Assembly (NCBI GenBank): GCA_963773585.1
Contig: CAVZBR010000013.1
Location: 1 to 64,000, forward strand
Source: CAVXJN01 sp963773585
GTDB lineage: Bacteria > Pseudomonadota > Gammaproteobacteria > JASBUN01
Reading direction: 5' to 3'
DNA: 64,000 nucleotides
A model generated the notes under the pieces. It did no database searches and was not told the DNA's origin. It worked only from the letters and a program-made list of their open reading frames with translations. Positions 37,199 through 46,505 of this stretch are shown piece after piece; the stretch's first letter is position 1, and each line of letters starts with the position of its first letter. The translations under genes and the position numbers were made by a program.

Positions 37199-38602
37199 GT
37201 GGCCGCGAACTCGACACAACATCCCCAACTCGAGCCGCTGCTGGCCCATTTGATCGAATCGCTGGGTGCCGACAACGTCCGGCGCGCCAGCGCCGACGTG
37301 TGGCCCTACGGGTACGACAACAGCCGCCGCCACGCGCTCCCCGACGCCGTCGTGTTCGCCACCACTCACGAGCAGGTGCGCGATACGGTGCGCTTGTGCA
37401 ATCAATTCGACGTGCCGCTGGTCGCTCGCGGACGCGGTACGGGCACCACCGGCGCTAGCGTTCCGGTCCGCGGCGGCGTGGTACTGACCCTGGAACGCAT
37501 GCGGCGCATCGTAACCATCGATCCCGCCAATCGGGTGATGGTGGTGGAGCCTGGGGTGACCAACCAGGAAGTGCAGGACGCTGCCGCCGCCAACGGTTTC
37601 TTCTGGCCGCCCGATCCCACCAGCGCCGCCTACTGCAGTATCGGCGGCAACCTGGCCTATAATTCGGCCGGGCCGCGGGCGGTGAAATACGGCACGCCGC
37701 GCGAGAACACGCTCGGCTTACGTGCTGTCACCGGCGCCGGAGCGGAAATCCGCACCGGCGTATACACTTCCAAAGGCGTGGTCGGTTATGACTTCACTCG
37801 ACTGTTGATCGGGTCGGAGGGCACGCTTGCGATCATCACCGAAGCGACCCTGCGACTGACGCCCCTGCCCGCCGGCAAGCGCACCTTGCGCGCCGTGTAT
37901 CGCGACATGCACAGCGCCGCAGCAGCGGTCGCAAGCATCATGGCGTCGCCGGTCACGCCTTGTGCGCTCGAATTCATCGACGGCAAAGCGATCGAAATGA
38001 TCCGCAGTTATGCGCAAACCGAACTGCCGCGCGACGCCGGCGCCATGCTCATGATCGAGGTCGACGGCCCCGAGGACTGCCTCGAGCAAGCGGCGCAAGC
38101 AGTTGCCGACGCGGCCGCCAACGACGGCCTGCTGTCGCTGGACACGGCGCGCACGCGCGAGGAAGTGGCGCAGCTTTGGCAGACGCGTAAAGCACTGTCC
38201 CCAGCGCTTCGCAACATGGCGCCGAAAAAAATCAATGAAGACGTTGTGGTGCCGGTTTCTGAAATACCGGCGCTGATCGATGGTCTGGCGCAGCTATCCG
38301 AGCGCTACGGTGTCCCGATCGTCAACTTCGGGCATGCGGGGAATGGCAACATCCACGTCAACCTGCTGGTCGATCCCGACGATCACACCCAGATGGACAA
38401 GGCGCAGGCGTGTTTGAGCGACGTGTTCGACCTCGTGTTGGCGTTACATGGAACGCTCTCCGGAGAACACGGCGTGGGTCTGGAGAAGCGGGATTTCGTA
38501 CAACGGGAGATTGAACCCCCCACTCTCGAACTGATGCGACGTGTCAAACAACAATTCGATCCCAAGGGGATCCTCAACCCGGATAAGATGTTTCCATTAT
38601 GA
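37199..38602 (+). CDS. FAD-linked D-2-hydroxyacid dehydrogenase (GlcD/DLD type)
   Basis: Flavoenzyme that oxidises a D-2-hydroxyacid such as D-lactate, glycolate or 2-hydroxyglutarate. 467 aa. The N-terminal PCMH FAD domain has VARGRGTGTTGASVPVRGGV, WPPDPTSAAYCSIGGNLAYN and LIGSEGTLAIITEATLRLTP. The C-terminal domain has INEDVVVPVSEIPALIDGL, NFGHAGNGNIHVNLLVDPDD with two metal-binding His, and SGEHGVGLEKRDFV, ending NPDKMFP. The GTG at 37199 is chosen because a TACAAT -10-like hexamer lies about 30 bases upstream; a TTG at 37133 is the alternative. Substrate is not decidable. Confidence 0.88.
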   Translation: MAANSTQHPQLEPLLAHLIESLGADNVRRASADVWPYGYDNSRRHALPDAVVFATTHEQVRDTVRLCNQFDVPLVARGRGTGTTGASVPVRGGVVLTLERMRRIVTIDPANRVMVVEPGVTNQEVQDAAAANGFFWPPDPTSAAYCSIGGNLAYNSAGPRAVKYGTPRENTLGLRAVTGAGAEIRTGVYTSKGVVGYDFTRLLIGSEGTLAIITEATLRLTPLPAGKRTLRAVYRDMHSAAAAVASIMASPVTPCALEFIDGKAIEMIRSYAQTELPRDAGAMLMIEVDGPEDCLEQAAQAVADAAANDGLLSLDTARTREEVAQLWQTRKALSPALRNMAPKKINEDVVVPVSEIPALIDGLAQLSERYGVPIVNFGHAGNGNIHVNLLVDPDDHTQMDKAQACLSDVFDLVLALHGTLSGEHGVGLEKRDFVQREIEPPTLELMRRVKQQFDPKGILNPDKMFPL

Positions 38603-38633
38603 TGGTGCTTGGCGCCCAGCCCGACGGCCCGAT

Positions 38634-39137
38634 TCAGCCGCTGTCGGCGGCAGCCGAGATCTCCCGGTAAAGGTCGGCATCTGCGGCCGAGAAACAGCAC
38701 GCAATCAGCGAGTCGAAACGCGATTCGAACTCGCGCATCGCCGCCACCGCAATGCGCGCGGCCGCGTCCTTGGGATAACCATAGACGCCGGTGCTGATAG
38801 CGGGAAACGCAACCCGCCTGGCGTCATGGCGTAGCGCAAGCTGCAGGGATTCGACATAACAGGAACGCAGCAACTGCGGTTCGCCCGCCTCGCCTCCCTG
38901 CCAGACCGGACCGACCGTATGGATCACCCAGTGGGCCTGCAGTGCAAAACCGGGCGTGATTCGCGCCTCGCCAGTGGGGCATCCGCCCAAAGCTCGACAT
39001 GCCGCCAGCAACTCGGGGCCGGCGGCGCGATGAATGGCGCCGTCCACGCCGCCGCCACCGAGTAGACTCGCGTTGGCCGCATTGACAATGGCGTCGACAG
39101 CCAAGGTGGTGATGTCCCCTTGCAGGATTTCGATCAT
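38634..39137 (-). CDS. Macrodomain protein, probable O-acetyl-ADP-ribose deacetylase
   Basis: Stand-alone macrodomain of the YmdB/MacroD type, which removes acetyl or ADP-ribose adducts from small molecules or proteins. 167 aa. Motifs are IEILQGDITTLAVDAIVNAA, NASLLGGGGVDGAIHRAAGP (the glycine-rich ribose loop with the catalytic Asp/Asn environment), VIHTVGPVW and AFPAISTGVYGYPKDAAARI. ATG 39137 is preferred; GTG 39143 is possible. It lies 18 bases downstream of sspB and converges on the dehydrogenase. Confidence 0.93.
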   Translation of the reverse strand: MIEILQGDITTLAVDAIVNAANASLLGGGGVDGAIHRAAGPELLAACRALGGCPTGEARITPGFALQAHWVIHTVGPVWQGGEAGEPQLLRSCYVESLQLALRHDARRVAFPAISTGVYGYPKDAAARIAVAAMREFESRFDSLIACCFSAADADLYREISAAADSG

Positions 39138-39155
39138 CGCCACCCAGTCCTGCCG

Positions 39156-39539
39156 CTATTTCACCACCTTCAGCGTCGGCCGCTTGGGTTTGTCCGGGGA
39201 TGAGCCGGAAGGCCCGTCATCGCCGCCGTCGCCGTTTTCAGTAAACGCCATGCCCTGGCCATTTTCTTGCGCATAAATCGCCAGAACCGCAGAGATCGGG
39301 AAACTGATCGCCATGTCGGCGCCGGAAAAACGGGCCCGGAAGGAGACCAGGTCATTGCCCACATCCAGGCCGGATACGGCCCTGGGTGCCACGTTCAGCA
39401 CGATTCGTCCTTGTTGCACGTGCTCGACTGGCACCACAACGTCCTGCTCGTCGGCATTGACCAGCAGATATGGCGTCATGCCGTTATCCACCACCCAATC
39501 GTAAATTGCCCGGATCAGATATGGTCGACTGGAAGTCAT
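39156..39539 (-). CDS. sspB: ClpXP adaptor SspB
   Basis: Delivers ssrA-tagged proteins to the ClpXP protease. 127 aa. The N-terminal substrate-binding domain has YLIRAIYDWVVDNGMTPYLL and VLNVAPRAVSGLDVGNDLVS, followed by an acidic flexible linker and the ClpX-binding tail RPTLKVVK (RPxLRVVK consensus). ATG 39539 is the homologous start. It lies about 100 bases downstream of sspA in the standard sspA-sspB pair. Confidence 0.96.
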   Translation of the reverse strand: MTSSRPYLIRAIYDWVVDNGMTPYLLVNADEQDVVVPVEHVQQGRIVLNVAPRAVSGLDVGNDLVSFRARFSGADMAISFPISAVLAIYAQENGQGMAFTENGDGGDDGPSGSSPDKPKRPTLKVVK

Positions 39540-39642
39540 AGTGCAAAGATAAGAGATCGGGACGAAAAGATAAAACCGGGGCCGCTGCCGGCCAGCCCGG
39601 TTTTCGGATACCGCTGGATTGGAACCGGGTTGAACGGCCGCG

Positions 39643-40269
39643 CTAGCCGCCCATTTCCCGCTCGGCGTTTGACAGACTGGCACGCATGGACGGGCGCTCG
39701 AACAGCCGGTCCGCATACTGCCGCACAGCCTTTGCCTGACTGGGGAGCTCGATGCCGTAGTAGTCCAGACGCCACAAAACCGGGGCTACGGCGCAATCCA
39801 CCAGGGAAAATTCGTCGCTGAGAAAGAACGGCTTGGCCGCGAACACTTCCGCAGTTGCGGTCAGGCTGTCGCGCAGGATCTTACGCGCTTTGGTCTTGCG
39901 CTTCTCATCCCCTGATTCCAGCTCGTCCACCTGGGTGTACCAGTCCTGATCGATACGATATAGCGTCAATCGCGAGCGGGCGCGCGACACCGGATCGACG
40001 GGCATGAGCGGCGGGTGGGGAAAGCGCTCGTCGAGATATTCCATGATGACCCGGGAATCGTACAGCACGAGTTCGCGATCGACCAACGTCGGAACTGAAT
40101 TGTACGGGTTGAGATCGACCAGATCCTCGGGGAGGTTGTCGGGCTCAACGTCTGCGACCTCGTAGGTGATGCCTTTCTCCGCCAGTACAATGCGGGCGCG
40201 ATGACAGTAGGGATCGGTGGGGGATGAAAACAACGTCATCACCGAACGGCGATTGGCGATCAGTGCCAT
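39643..40269 (-). CDS. sspA: Stringent starvation protein A
   Basis: GST-fold RNA-polymerase-associated protein that, in enterobacteria, modulates transcription in stationary phase. 208 aa. The thioredoxin-like part has TLFSSPTDPYCHRARIVLAE, NPYNSVPTLVDRELVLYDSR and VIMEYLDERFPHPPLMPVDP; the helical domain has AKPFFLSDEFSLVDCAVAPV. Members lack glutathione transferase activity. It follows petC on the same strand with 110 bases between, also a common gammaproteobacterial order. Confidence 0.95.
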   Translation of the reverse strand: MALIANRRSVMTLFSSPTDPYCHRARIVLAEKGITYEVADVEPDNLPEDLVDLNPYNSVPTLVDRELVLYDSRVIMEYLDERFPHPPLMPVDPVSRARSRLTLYRIDQDWYTQVDELESGDEKRKTKARKILRDSLTATAEVFAAKPFFLSDEFSLVDCAVAPVLWRLDYYGIELPSQAKAVRQYADRLFERPSMRASLSNAEREMGG

Positions 40270-40379
40270 AGAGGTACTCCCGATTCAACTCAGACAACAA
40301 AGCTGGGATTATATCGCAAAGCGACTGCGTCGGACGGGAAGCTTGTCGGACGGGCTGCTGAAGCCCGTCCGAGCGAGGC

Positions 40380-41144
40380 TCAGTGAACGTCCTTCCAGAA
40401 TTCCTTTTTCAGCATGTACGCAATCGCGGCGAAAATGACCAGGAACAGCAGCACCCACACGCCCAGGTGGCGATGCGCCATTTTGCCCGGTTCGCCGGCG
40501 TAGGCGAGAAAGGTGACCAGGTCGCGAACCATGCGGTCGTATTCCACGTCGCTCATCCGGCCGTCGCTGACCTTCTCGAAACCCTTGAATTCGGAATGAG
40601 TCTCGCCGTTCTCTTTTTTGATCTGCTCGAAATCGGCCTTCTTCATTCCCTCGAGAGACCACAGCACGTCCGGCATACCGACGTCCTTGAACACCATGTT
40701 GTTGACGCCGAACTTCTTGTCCTTATCCACGTAAAAGGTCTTCAGGTACGTGTAAACCCAGTCCGGACCGCGATTTCGTGTAGCGAGCGTCAGATCGGGC
40801 GGCGTGACCCCGAAGAAGTTTTCCGCCTGATCCGAGGTCATGCTCGAATGCATGTAGTTCGCAAGCTTCTTCTTGCCGTCGGAAGTCGGGAAATACAGGT
40901 TTTCAAACACCTGCTCCTTGCTGAGCTGCAAGTCCCGTCCCAGGCGCCCATAGGACATGTACTTCATTGAATGACAGCCCATGCAGTAATTCACGAAGTA
41001 CTTGGCGCCCCGCTGCACCGCAGCCAGGTTGTTCAGATCCACGTCCGCCTTTTGGCAAGGGACACGACCGCACTCGCCGCCGGTTGAGCCTAGTGCGACC
41101 AGCGGCGCGATCGCCAGTACGATACTCAGAATGATTTTTTTCAT
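40380..41144 (-). CDS. petC: Cytochrome c1 of the bc1 complex
   Basis: Membrane-anchored c-type cytochrome that passes electrons from the Rieske protein to soluble cytochrome c. 254 aa with a cleavable signal peptide (MKKIILSIVLAIAPLVALGS). The haem site is CMGCH at residues 54-58, the axial Met region is MVFKDVGMPDVLW, and a C-terminal membrane anchor reads LGVWVLLFLVIFAAIAYML. ATG 41144 overlaps the petB stop as ATGA. Confidence 0.97.
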   Translation of the reverse strand: MKKIILSIVLAIAPLVALGSTGGECGRVPCQKADVDLNNLAAVQRGAKYFVNYCMGCHSMKYMSYGRLGRDLQLSKEQVFENLYFPTSDGKKKLANYMHSSMTSDQAENFFGVTPPDLTLATRNRGPDWVYTYLKTFYVDKDKKFGVNNMVFKDVGMPDVLWSLEGMKKADFEQIKKENGETHSEFKGFEKVSDGRMSDVEYDRMVRDLVTFLAYAGEPGKMAHRHLGVWVLLFLVIFAAIAYMLKKEFWKDVH

Positions 41145-42361
41145 TTGAACGTCACCCTTTCCGGTACCGGCTTGGTTCTACCCATCCTGGTGTAGAACGG
41201 CATGAGCAGGAAGAACAAGAAATACAGGATGCCGAAAATCCGCGCGAACGTGGTCAGAATAGGCTCGGGCGGCTTGGTGCCCAGCCACCCCAGCGCGACA
41301 AAGCTGACGACGAAGATGACGAGCGCAACTTTGAAGATCGGTCCTCGATAACGGATCGACTTCACCGGGCTGCGATCCAGCCACGGCAGCAGGAACATGA
41401 CCACGATGGCGGCACCCATGGCAACCACGCCGCCGAACTTGCTGGGCACCGCGCGCAAGATTGCGTAGAAAGGGGTGAAGTACCACAGCGGGACGATATG
41501 TTCCGGTGTCTTCAACGGGTTGGCCGGAATGAAGTTGTCCTTCTCCAGGAACCAGCCCCAGAATTCCGGCACGAAGAACACCACGCTGAGGAACAGGATC
41601 AGGAATACGGCCACACCCCAGATATCCTTCACGGTGTAATAGGGATGGAACGGAATTCCGTCGAGCGGTATGCCGCGCTCGTCCTTCTTCTTCTTGATCT
41701 CGATCCCATCCGGATTGTTGGAACCCACTTCGTGCAGTGCCATGACGTGCGCCACTACGAGTGCCAACAAAATGATGGGCACCGCGATGACGTGGAAGGC
41801 GAAGAAACGGTTCAAGGTGGCGTCGGACACCACGAAATCGCCGCGGATCCAAGTCGACAATACATCTCCAATCCCGAATGGGATGGCGCCGAACAGGGAG
41901 ATGATGACCTGCGCGCCCCAGTACGACATTTGCCCCCAGGGCAACAGATAGCCCATGAAGGCCTCAGCCATCAGCGCCACGTAGATGAACATGCCGAACA
42001 GCCAAATCAACTCCCGCGGCTTTTTGTAGGAGCCGTAGATCAGGCCGCGGAACATGTGCAGATACACGACAATGAAGAATGCCGACGCTCCGGTCGAATG
42101 CAGGTAGCGGATCAAGTTGCCGTAGGGCACGTCCCGCATAATGAATTCGACCGACCCGAACGCGAGTTCGGCGTCGGGCTTGTAGTACATGGTCAGAAAA
42201 ACGCCGGTGAGAATCTGGTTGACCAGCACCAGGAGTGCGAGCGAACCGAAGAAATACCAGAAATTGAAGTTCTTCGGCGCGTAGTATTCGGCAAGATGCT
42301 CGTTCCACAGCTTGGTAGCCGGAAACCGCGCGTCGACCCACGACATGAATTTATTGCTCAT
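41141..42361 (-). CDS. petB: Cytochrome b of the bc1 complex
   Basis: Di-haem quinol-oxidising membrane subunit of ubiquinol:cytochrome c reductase. 406 aa, eight helices predicted. RYLHSTGASAFFIVVYLHMF and FFAFHVIAVPIILLALVVAH carry the haem-ligand histidines, and the Qo-site motif appears as PEFW in FVPEFWGWFLEKDNFIPANP. ATG 42361 (MSNKFMSW) forms TGATG with the petA stop; a GTG one codon earlier is also possible. Confidence 0.97.
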   Translation of the reverse strand: MSNKFMSWVDARFPATKLWNEHLAEYYAPKNFNFWYFFGSLALLVLVNQILTGVFLTMYYKPDAELAFGSVEFIMRDVPYGNLIRYLHSTGASAFFIVVYLHMFRGLIYGSYKKPRELIWLFGMFIYVALMAEAFMGYLLPWGQMSYWGAQVIISLFGAIPFGIGDVLSTWIRGDFVVSDATLNRFFAFHVIAVPIILLALVVAHVMALHEVGSNNPDGIEIKKKKDERGIPLDGIPFHPYYTVKDIWGVAVFLILFLSVVFFVPEFWGWFLEKDNFIPANPLKTPEHIVPLWYFTPFYAILRAVPSKFGGVVAMGAAIVVMFLLPWLDRSPVKSIRYRGPIFKVALVIFVVSFVALGWLGTKPPEPILTTFARIFGILYFLFFLLMPFYTRMGRTKPVPERVTFK

Positions 42362-42966
42362 CACGCGGCTCCTTTACCTTTATCTTCACCGATGCGAACC
42401 ACAGCGTCGCTGACATAGAAATAAGGCGGCACTTTTAGATTAATCTGCGCCGGCACACCCTGGAACACACGCCCGGCGAGATCGAAACGCGACCCATGAC
42501 AAGGGCAGAAGAAGCCACCCAGCCAGTCCGGGCCCAGATCTTCCGGCGCAATCTCCGGGCGGTAGGTGGGCGAACAGCCGAGATGGGTACAGATACCGAT
42601 GACGACGAAGTAATCCGGCTTGATAGAGCGATACAGATTCTGTGCATACGCCGGTTGCTGATCGGGGCTTTTCTTGGACAAGGGATCGTTGAGCCGATCG
42701 TTCAACTTGGGCAGATCGTCGAGCATTCGCTTGGTACGGTGCAAAACCCAAACCACCTGACCGCGCCACTTGACGTTGATCTTCTGGCCGAGCTCGACCT
42801 TGCTGATATCCACCTCGATGGGGGCTCCAGCGGCGCGGGCGCGGTCGCTGGGGGTCATGTAGGTCACGAACGGCACAGCGGCTGCCACTACACCTGCACC
42901 GCCAACCACGCTGGCGGTGGCGGTGAGAAAGCGGCGCCTGCTGCGATCCACGCCTTCTTTGCTCAT
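42361..42966 (-). CDS. petA: Rieske iron-sulfur subunit of the bc1 complex
   Basis: 2Fe-2S protein that takes the first electron from ubiquinol. 201 aa. A twin-arginine signal anchor (RSRRRFLTATASVVGGAGVV) indicates Tat export in folded form. Cluster ligands are CTHLGC (residues 126-131) and CPCHGS (154-159), with the disulfide cysteines present. ATG 42966 precedes the Tat motif by eight residues. It is the first gene of petABC; the 222 bases upstream (42967-43188) should contain the operon promoter. Confidence 0.97.
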   Translation of the reverse strand: MSKEGVDRSRRRFLTATASVVGGAGVVAAAVPFVTYMTPSDRARAAGAPIEVDISKVELGQKINVKWRGQVVWVLHRTKRMLDDLPKLNDRLNDPLSKKSPDQQPAYAQNLYRSIKPDYFVVIGICTHLGCSPTYRPEIAPEDLGPDWLGGFFCPCHGSRFDLAGRVFQGVPAQINLKVPPYFYVSDAVVRIGEDKGKGAA

Positions 42967-43188
42967 GTACGATCTCCTGACGAAAACAGAACGCAAAAAG
43001 TCACGCATGTGGGCCCATAGGCCCACCCAATTCGGAGTAAAACCGGAGCTGCCAGCCCTGCGAAGCGCGGCAATTCTATCAGAATATTACCGCCTTTTCA
43101 CATCGTCCTTCATACGCGCGCGCCGAAGTCATGAAAGACGCGGCAATGACTTCTTCGGCGGCACCGATACACGTCCGATCACCAACCG

Positions 43189-43944
43189 CTACACCGGGTT
43201 GTCAATATCTATGAAATCGAACGCAAGATCGAAACGTTGTGCCAGATGGCGCCCGAGTGCCTCTGCGCCGTAGCGTTCCGTTGCATGATGGCCGGCCGCA
43301 AAATAATGGATGCCCAGCTCCCGTGCCGCATGCACCGTTGGCTCGGAAATTTCGCCCGAAACGTACGCATCGAGGTCGAGTTGTGCAGCCGCATCGATCA
43401 AGCCCTGGGCCGCGCCGGTGCACCAGCCTACGGTGCGTATTGGCCGGCCGTTGCCGGCGATGTGAAGCGGCGTGCGCCCCAATGCCGACTCGATGCGGGC
43501 ACCGAATTCGCCAGCGTCCAAGGCCGCAGGCAGCGTGCCGTACAGGCCCAATTCCAGCGGCGGCGGCCCGAAGCGGCCTTCCACGGGCAGGCCCAGGCGT
43601 GCCGCCAATTGTACGTTGTTGCCGAATTCGGCGTGGGCATCGAGAGGCAGATGGTATGCCAACAGACTCAACCCGGCATCCAGCAGCGCTTTGATCCTGC
43701 GGCGCCTGGTACCGGTGATGACCGCCGGCTCGCCTTTCCAGAAATAGCCGTGGTGCACCAGCAGCAGGTCCGCGCCGCGCTTGGCGGCAGCGTCCACCAG
43801 CGCCTGGCTCGCGGTGACACCGGCGACCATCCGCTCCACCGCATCACGGCCCTCGACCTGCAGGCCGTTGGGACAATAATCAGCGAACCGCTCGATATCC
43901 AGCAGAGCGTTGCTGTAAGTGACCAGTTCGTTCAGCGATACCAT
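43189..43944 (-). CDS. NIF3/GTP cyclohydrolase I type 2-like metal-binding protein
   Basis: Conserved protein of the Nif3/YbgI/DUF34 family, hexameric with a dinuclear metal site; biochemical role unsettled. 251 aa. Metal-binding motifs are LLVHHGYFWKGEP, YHLPLDAHAEFGNNVQLAAR, SGEISEPTVHAARE and AAGHHATERYGAEALGRHLA. ATG 43944 (MVSLNELVTYSNALLDIERF). It is divergent from the DegS-like gene across a 214-base region containing a TACACTGTAAT stretch near 44027-44037. Confidence 0.93.
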   Translation of the reverse strand: MVSLNELVTYSNALLDIERFADYCPNGLQVEGRDAVERMVAGVTASQALVDAAAKRGADLLLVHHGYFWKGEPAVITGTRRRRIKALLDAGLSLLAYHLPLDAHAEFGNNVQLAARLGLPVEGRFGPPPLELGLYGTLPAALDAGEFGARIESALGRTPLHIAGNGRPIRTVGWCTGAAQGLIDAAAQLDLDAYVSGEISEPTVHAARELGIHYFAAGHHATERYGAEALGRHLAQRFDLAFDFIDIDNPV

Positions 43945-44158
43945 GGATGCTTTCCAGGCAAATCACACCTGATCGGCGGGGCTAAAGCCACTCTTTCGGC
44001 AAGTACTGCGCAGACCCCGACCCCTGTGTACACTGTAATCAAGCGCCGCGAGACTGCGCACCTGAATCGTGCTCCCAGTCGTGACGTGCTGGTACCGTTG
44101 CGCGTCGCCAGTTTCAAAGTGCCGTTAGTGTATCGGCTCGAACAACGGACGCCAAACC

Positions 44159-45322
44159 GTGTCTATCACGCGCACCCTGAATTTTGTGTTTCGATTCGCT
44201 ACCGTGGGTATTGCCGCGGCGCTGGCCGTGGTTTGGCTGCGCCCGGAATGGATCCGCGCGCCGCGTCCCGTGGTGCAGATCCAACAAGCTGCGACGCCCA
44301 CGGTCGTACAGCGGAGCGGCGCCGCAGCCCCCCTGTCGTTCGCGGACGCGGTGCAGCGGGCGTCACCTGCGGTGGTGAATATCTACAGCGCCAGGATACT
44401 CGGTGACCTCGACCGCGAAGCGGCCCCGCACCTGGACCGTTTTCTCGATCGGGAGGCCATCCCCGACGGTCGGCAGATCCAAACCGGGCTGGGCTCCGGC
44501 GTCATATTCAGCGACAAGGGTTACATTCTCACCAATTACCATGTCATTGCCGGGGCGAACGAAGTGGAGGTGATGCTCAGCAATGGGCGCAGCGCGGCGG
44601 CCTCCTTGGTGGGCAGCGACCCGGACACCGATCTGGCGGTCCTGAAGATTCAGCTGCCCGACGTGCCCGCCATCACCCTCGGCGATTCCGAGCACCTGCA
44701 GGTTGGCGACGTGGTGCTCGCGATCGGGAATCCGTACGGAGTCGGCCAGACCGTGACCCAGGGCATCGTCAGCGCCACGGGCCGCAAACGCCTGGGCATC
44801 AATACCTACGAGAATTTCATTCAGACCGATGCCGCCATCAACCCCGGAAATTCCGGCGGCGCACTGGTGAACAGCCGGGGCGAGCTGGTGGGCATCAACA
44901 CCGCGATCTTCTCCCGTACTGGAGGCTCACAGGGCATCGGCTTCGCCATCCCTGCCAATCTGGCGCGCAAGATCCTCACCGAAGTCATCGAACACGGCCA
45001 TGTGGTGCGCGGCTGGCTCGGCATCAGCATGAACGACCTGACGCCGGATCGCGCCCGGGAAGCCGGCCTGGAGAATCCCTACGGGGTGGTGGTGGCGGCA
45101 TTGTTCGACGATAGTCCCGCTCGCCGCGCGGGCCTGAAACCCGGGGACATCTTATTGGAGGTGAATTCTGAGCAGGTCTATGACGCGCGTCAGATGCTGG
45201 ATCTGATCGCCCGGGTAAAACCGGGAGACAAGATCAACCTCGAGGGAATACGCAACGGCAGCCGATTCCGCGCTGAGGCCCAGGTGAGTGAGCGTCCTGC
45301 CACCCCCGCGCCGCTGCAATGA
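44159..45322 (+). CDS. Membrane-anchored trypsin-like protease with one PDZ domain (DegS/AlgW/HtrA type)
   Basis: Periplasmic serine protease of the type that triggers the envelope-stress sigma-E response by cutting the anti-sigma factor. 387 aa. One uncleaved N-terminal membrane helix (FVFRFATVGIAAALAVVWL), then the protease domain with triad His (ILTNYHVI), Asp (DPDTDLAVLK) and Ser (INPGNSGGAL). One PDZ domain follows (RGWLGISMNDLTPDRAREAG, AGLKPGDILLEVNSEQ). A single PDZ plus anchor favours DegS over DegP. The GTG start at 44159 is inferred from the helix. Confidence 0.92.
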   Translation: MSITRTLNFVFRFATVGIAAALAVVWLRPEWIRAPRPVVQIQQAATPTVVQRSGAAAPLSFADAVQRASPAVVNIYSARILGDLDREAAPHLDRFLDREAIPDGRQIQTGLGSGVIFSDKGYILTNYHVIAGANEVEVMLSNGRSAAASLVGSDPDTDLAVLKIQLPDVPAITLGDSEHLQVGDVVLAIGNPYGVGQTVTQGIVSATGRKRLGINTYENFIQTDAAINPGNSGGALVNSRGELVGINTAIFSRTGGSQGIGFAIPANLARKILTEVIEHGHVVRGWLGISMNDLTPDRAREAGLENPYGVVVAALFDDSPARRAGLKPGDILLEVNSEQVYDARQMLDLIARVKPGDKINLEGIRNGSRFRAEAQVSERPATPAPLQ

Positions 45323-45326
45323 CGAT

Positions 45327-46424
45327 CTACGCCGACTGCGCCAACGCGAGACTGAATCCATCGAGAAAACGGCGGTTCTCCTCTGGCTTGCCCACCGTGA
45401 CCCGCAGGCACTCGCGCAGCATCCCACCGGCACCATTCAGGTTCTTGATCAGCACTCCTTGCTCGCGCAAGCGCGCAAACAACGAATCCGCCCTGCCTTC
45501 GGCAACTCGTAGCAACAGGAAATTCGCCTGACTCGGGTAGACTTCGACGTCCTCCATGGCATCCAATGCGTCGAACAAGCGTTGGCGGTCCGCACGAATG
45601 GCCTCCGTCTGTTCATCAAGCACGGCTTTGTGCTCCAGCGCAAATTCCGCACTCGCCTGAGTCAGCACATTGATGTTGTAGGGCAGGCGCAATTTATCCA
45701 GTTCGCCAAGCCACGCCGGCGGCCCCGCCAACAGCCCCAGACGCAGACCAGCCAAGCCCATCTTGGACACAGTGCGCATTACCAGCAGATTCGGATAACG
45801 CCCCAGCGAGGGCATGAATGTGTGGTCCGCGAAAGCGCTATAGGCTTCATCCACCACAACCAGTCCCGGCGTCGCCTCGACGATCGTCTCGATTGTTGCC
45901 GGGTCGAACAAATTGCCGGTGGGATTGTTGGGATGTGCCAAAAATACCAATGCCGGCTGATGCCGTGCGATTGCGTCGAGCATCGCGTCCGGGTCGAGAC
46001 CGAAATCATCGCTACGCAACGGCACGCCGACGTATTCGAGACCCGCGAAAGTCGCGATCATGCGATACATGACGAAACTCGGTTCCGGCGCCAGAATCGT
46101 GCGGCCCGGCTGCGCCACGGCCAGGGCGAGCAATTGAATGAGTTCGTCGGAGCCGTTGCCGAGCAGCAAGTCCTGTCCGCCCGGGATGGCGAAGGCGCTG
46201 CGCAAGCGCGCCTTGAGTTCCGTGGAGGCCGGGTCCGGGTAACGGTTGAGCGCAACGCGTCGCAACTTGGCGAGCCAGGCGTCCAATAGCGCTTCGGGCC
46301 AGGTGTAGGGATTCTCCATGGCGTCGAGCTTAATCAACCCTCGGGCCGGAGGCACGTGATAAGCCGACAGGGCGCGGATATCGGCGCGAATCAACTGCCG
46401 CACCCGTTCGTCTATGGAATTCAT
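45327..46424 (-). CDS. hisC: Histidinol-phosphate aminotransferase
   Basis: PLP enzyme of histidine synthesis that transaminates imidazole acetol phosphate with glutamate. 365 aa. Features are the N-terminal LDAMENPYTWPEALLDAWLA, LLGNGSDELIQLLALAVAQP, FLAHPNNPTGNLFDPATIE, VVDEAYSAFADHTFMP, and the PLP lysine in TVSKMGLAGLRLGLLAGPPA. It follows hisD by 81 bases and converges on the DegS-like gene with four bases between. Confidence 0.96.
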   Translation of the reverse strand: MNSIDERVRQLIRADIRALSAYHVPPARGLIKLDAMENPYTWPEALLDAWLAKLRRVALNRYPDPASTELKARLRSAFAIPGGQDLLLGNGSDELIQLLALAVAQPGRTILAPEPSFVMYRMIATFAGLEYVGVPLRSDDFGLDPDAMLDAIARHQPALVFLAHPNNPTGNLFDPATIETIVEATPGLVVVDEAYSAFADHTFMPSLGRYPNLLVMRTVSKMGLAGLRLGLLAGPPAWLGELDKLRLPYNINVLTQASAEFALEHKAVLDEQTEAIRADRQRLFDALDAMEDVEVYPSQANFLLLRVAEGRADSLFARLREQGVLIKNLNGAGGMLRECLRVTVGKPEENRRFLDGFSLALAQSA

Positions 46425-46505
46425 CGCAGGGCCTTGGTCCGAATCGCTCGGTTGCGAGCCAGGGCCTTGGCGTAAGACCTCGTCGCAACCGGTTCAACCT
46501 GTACG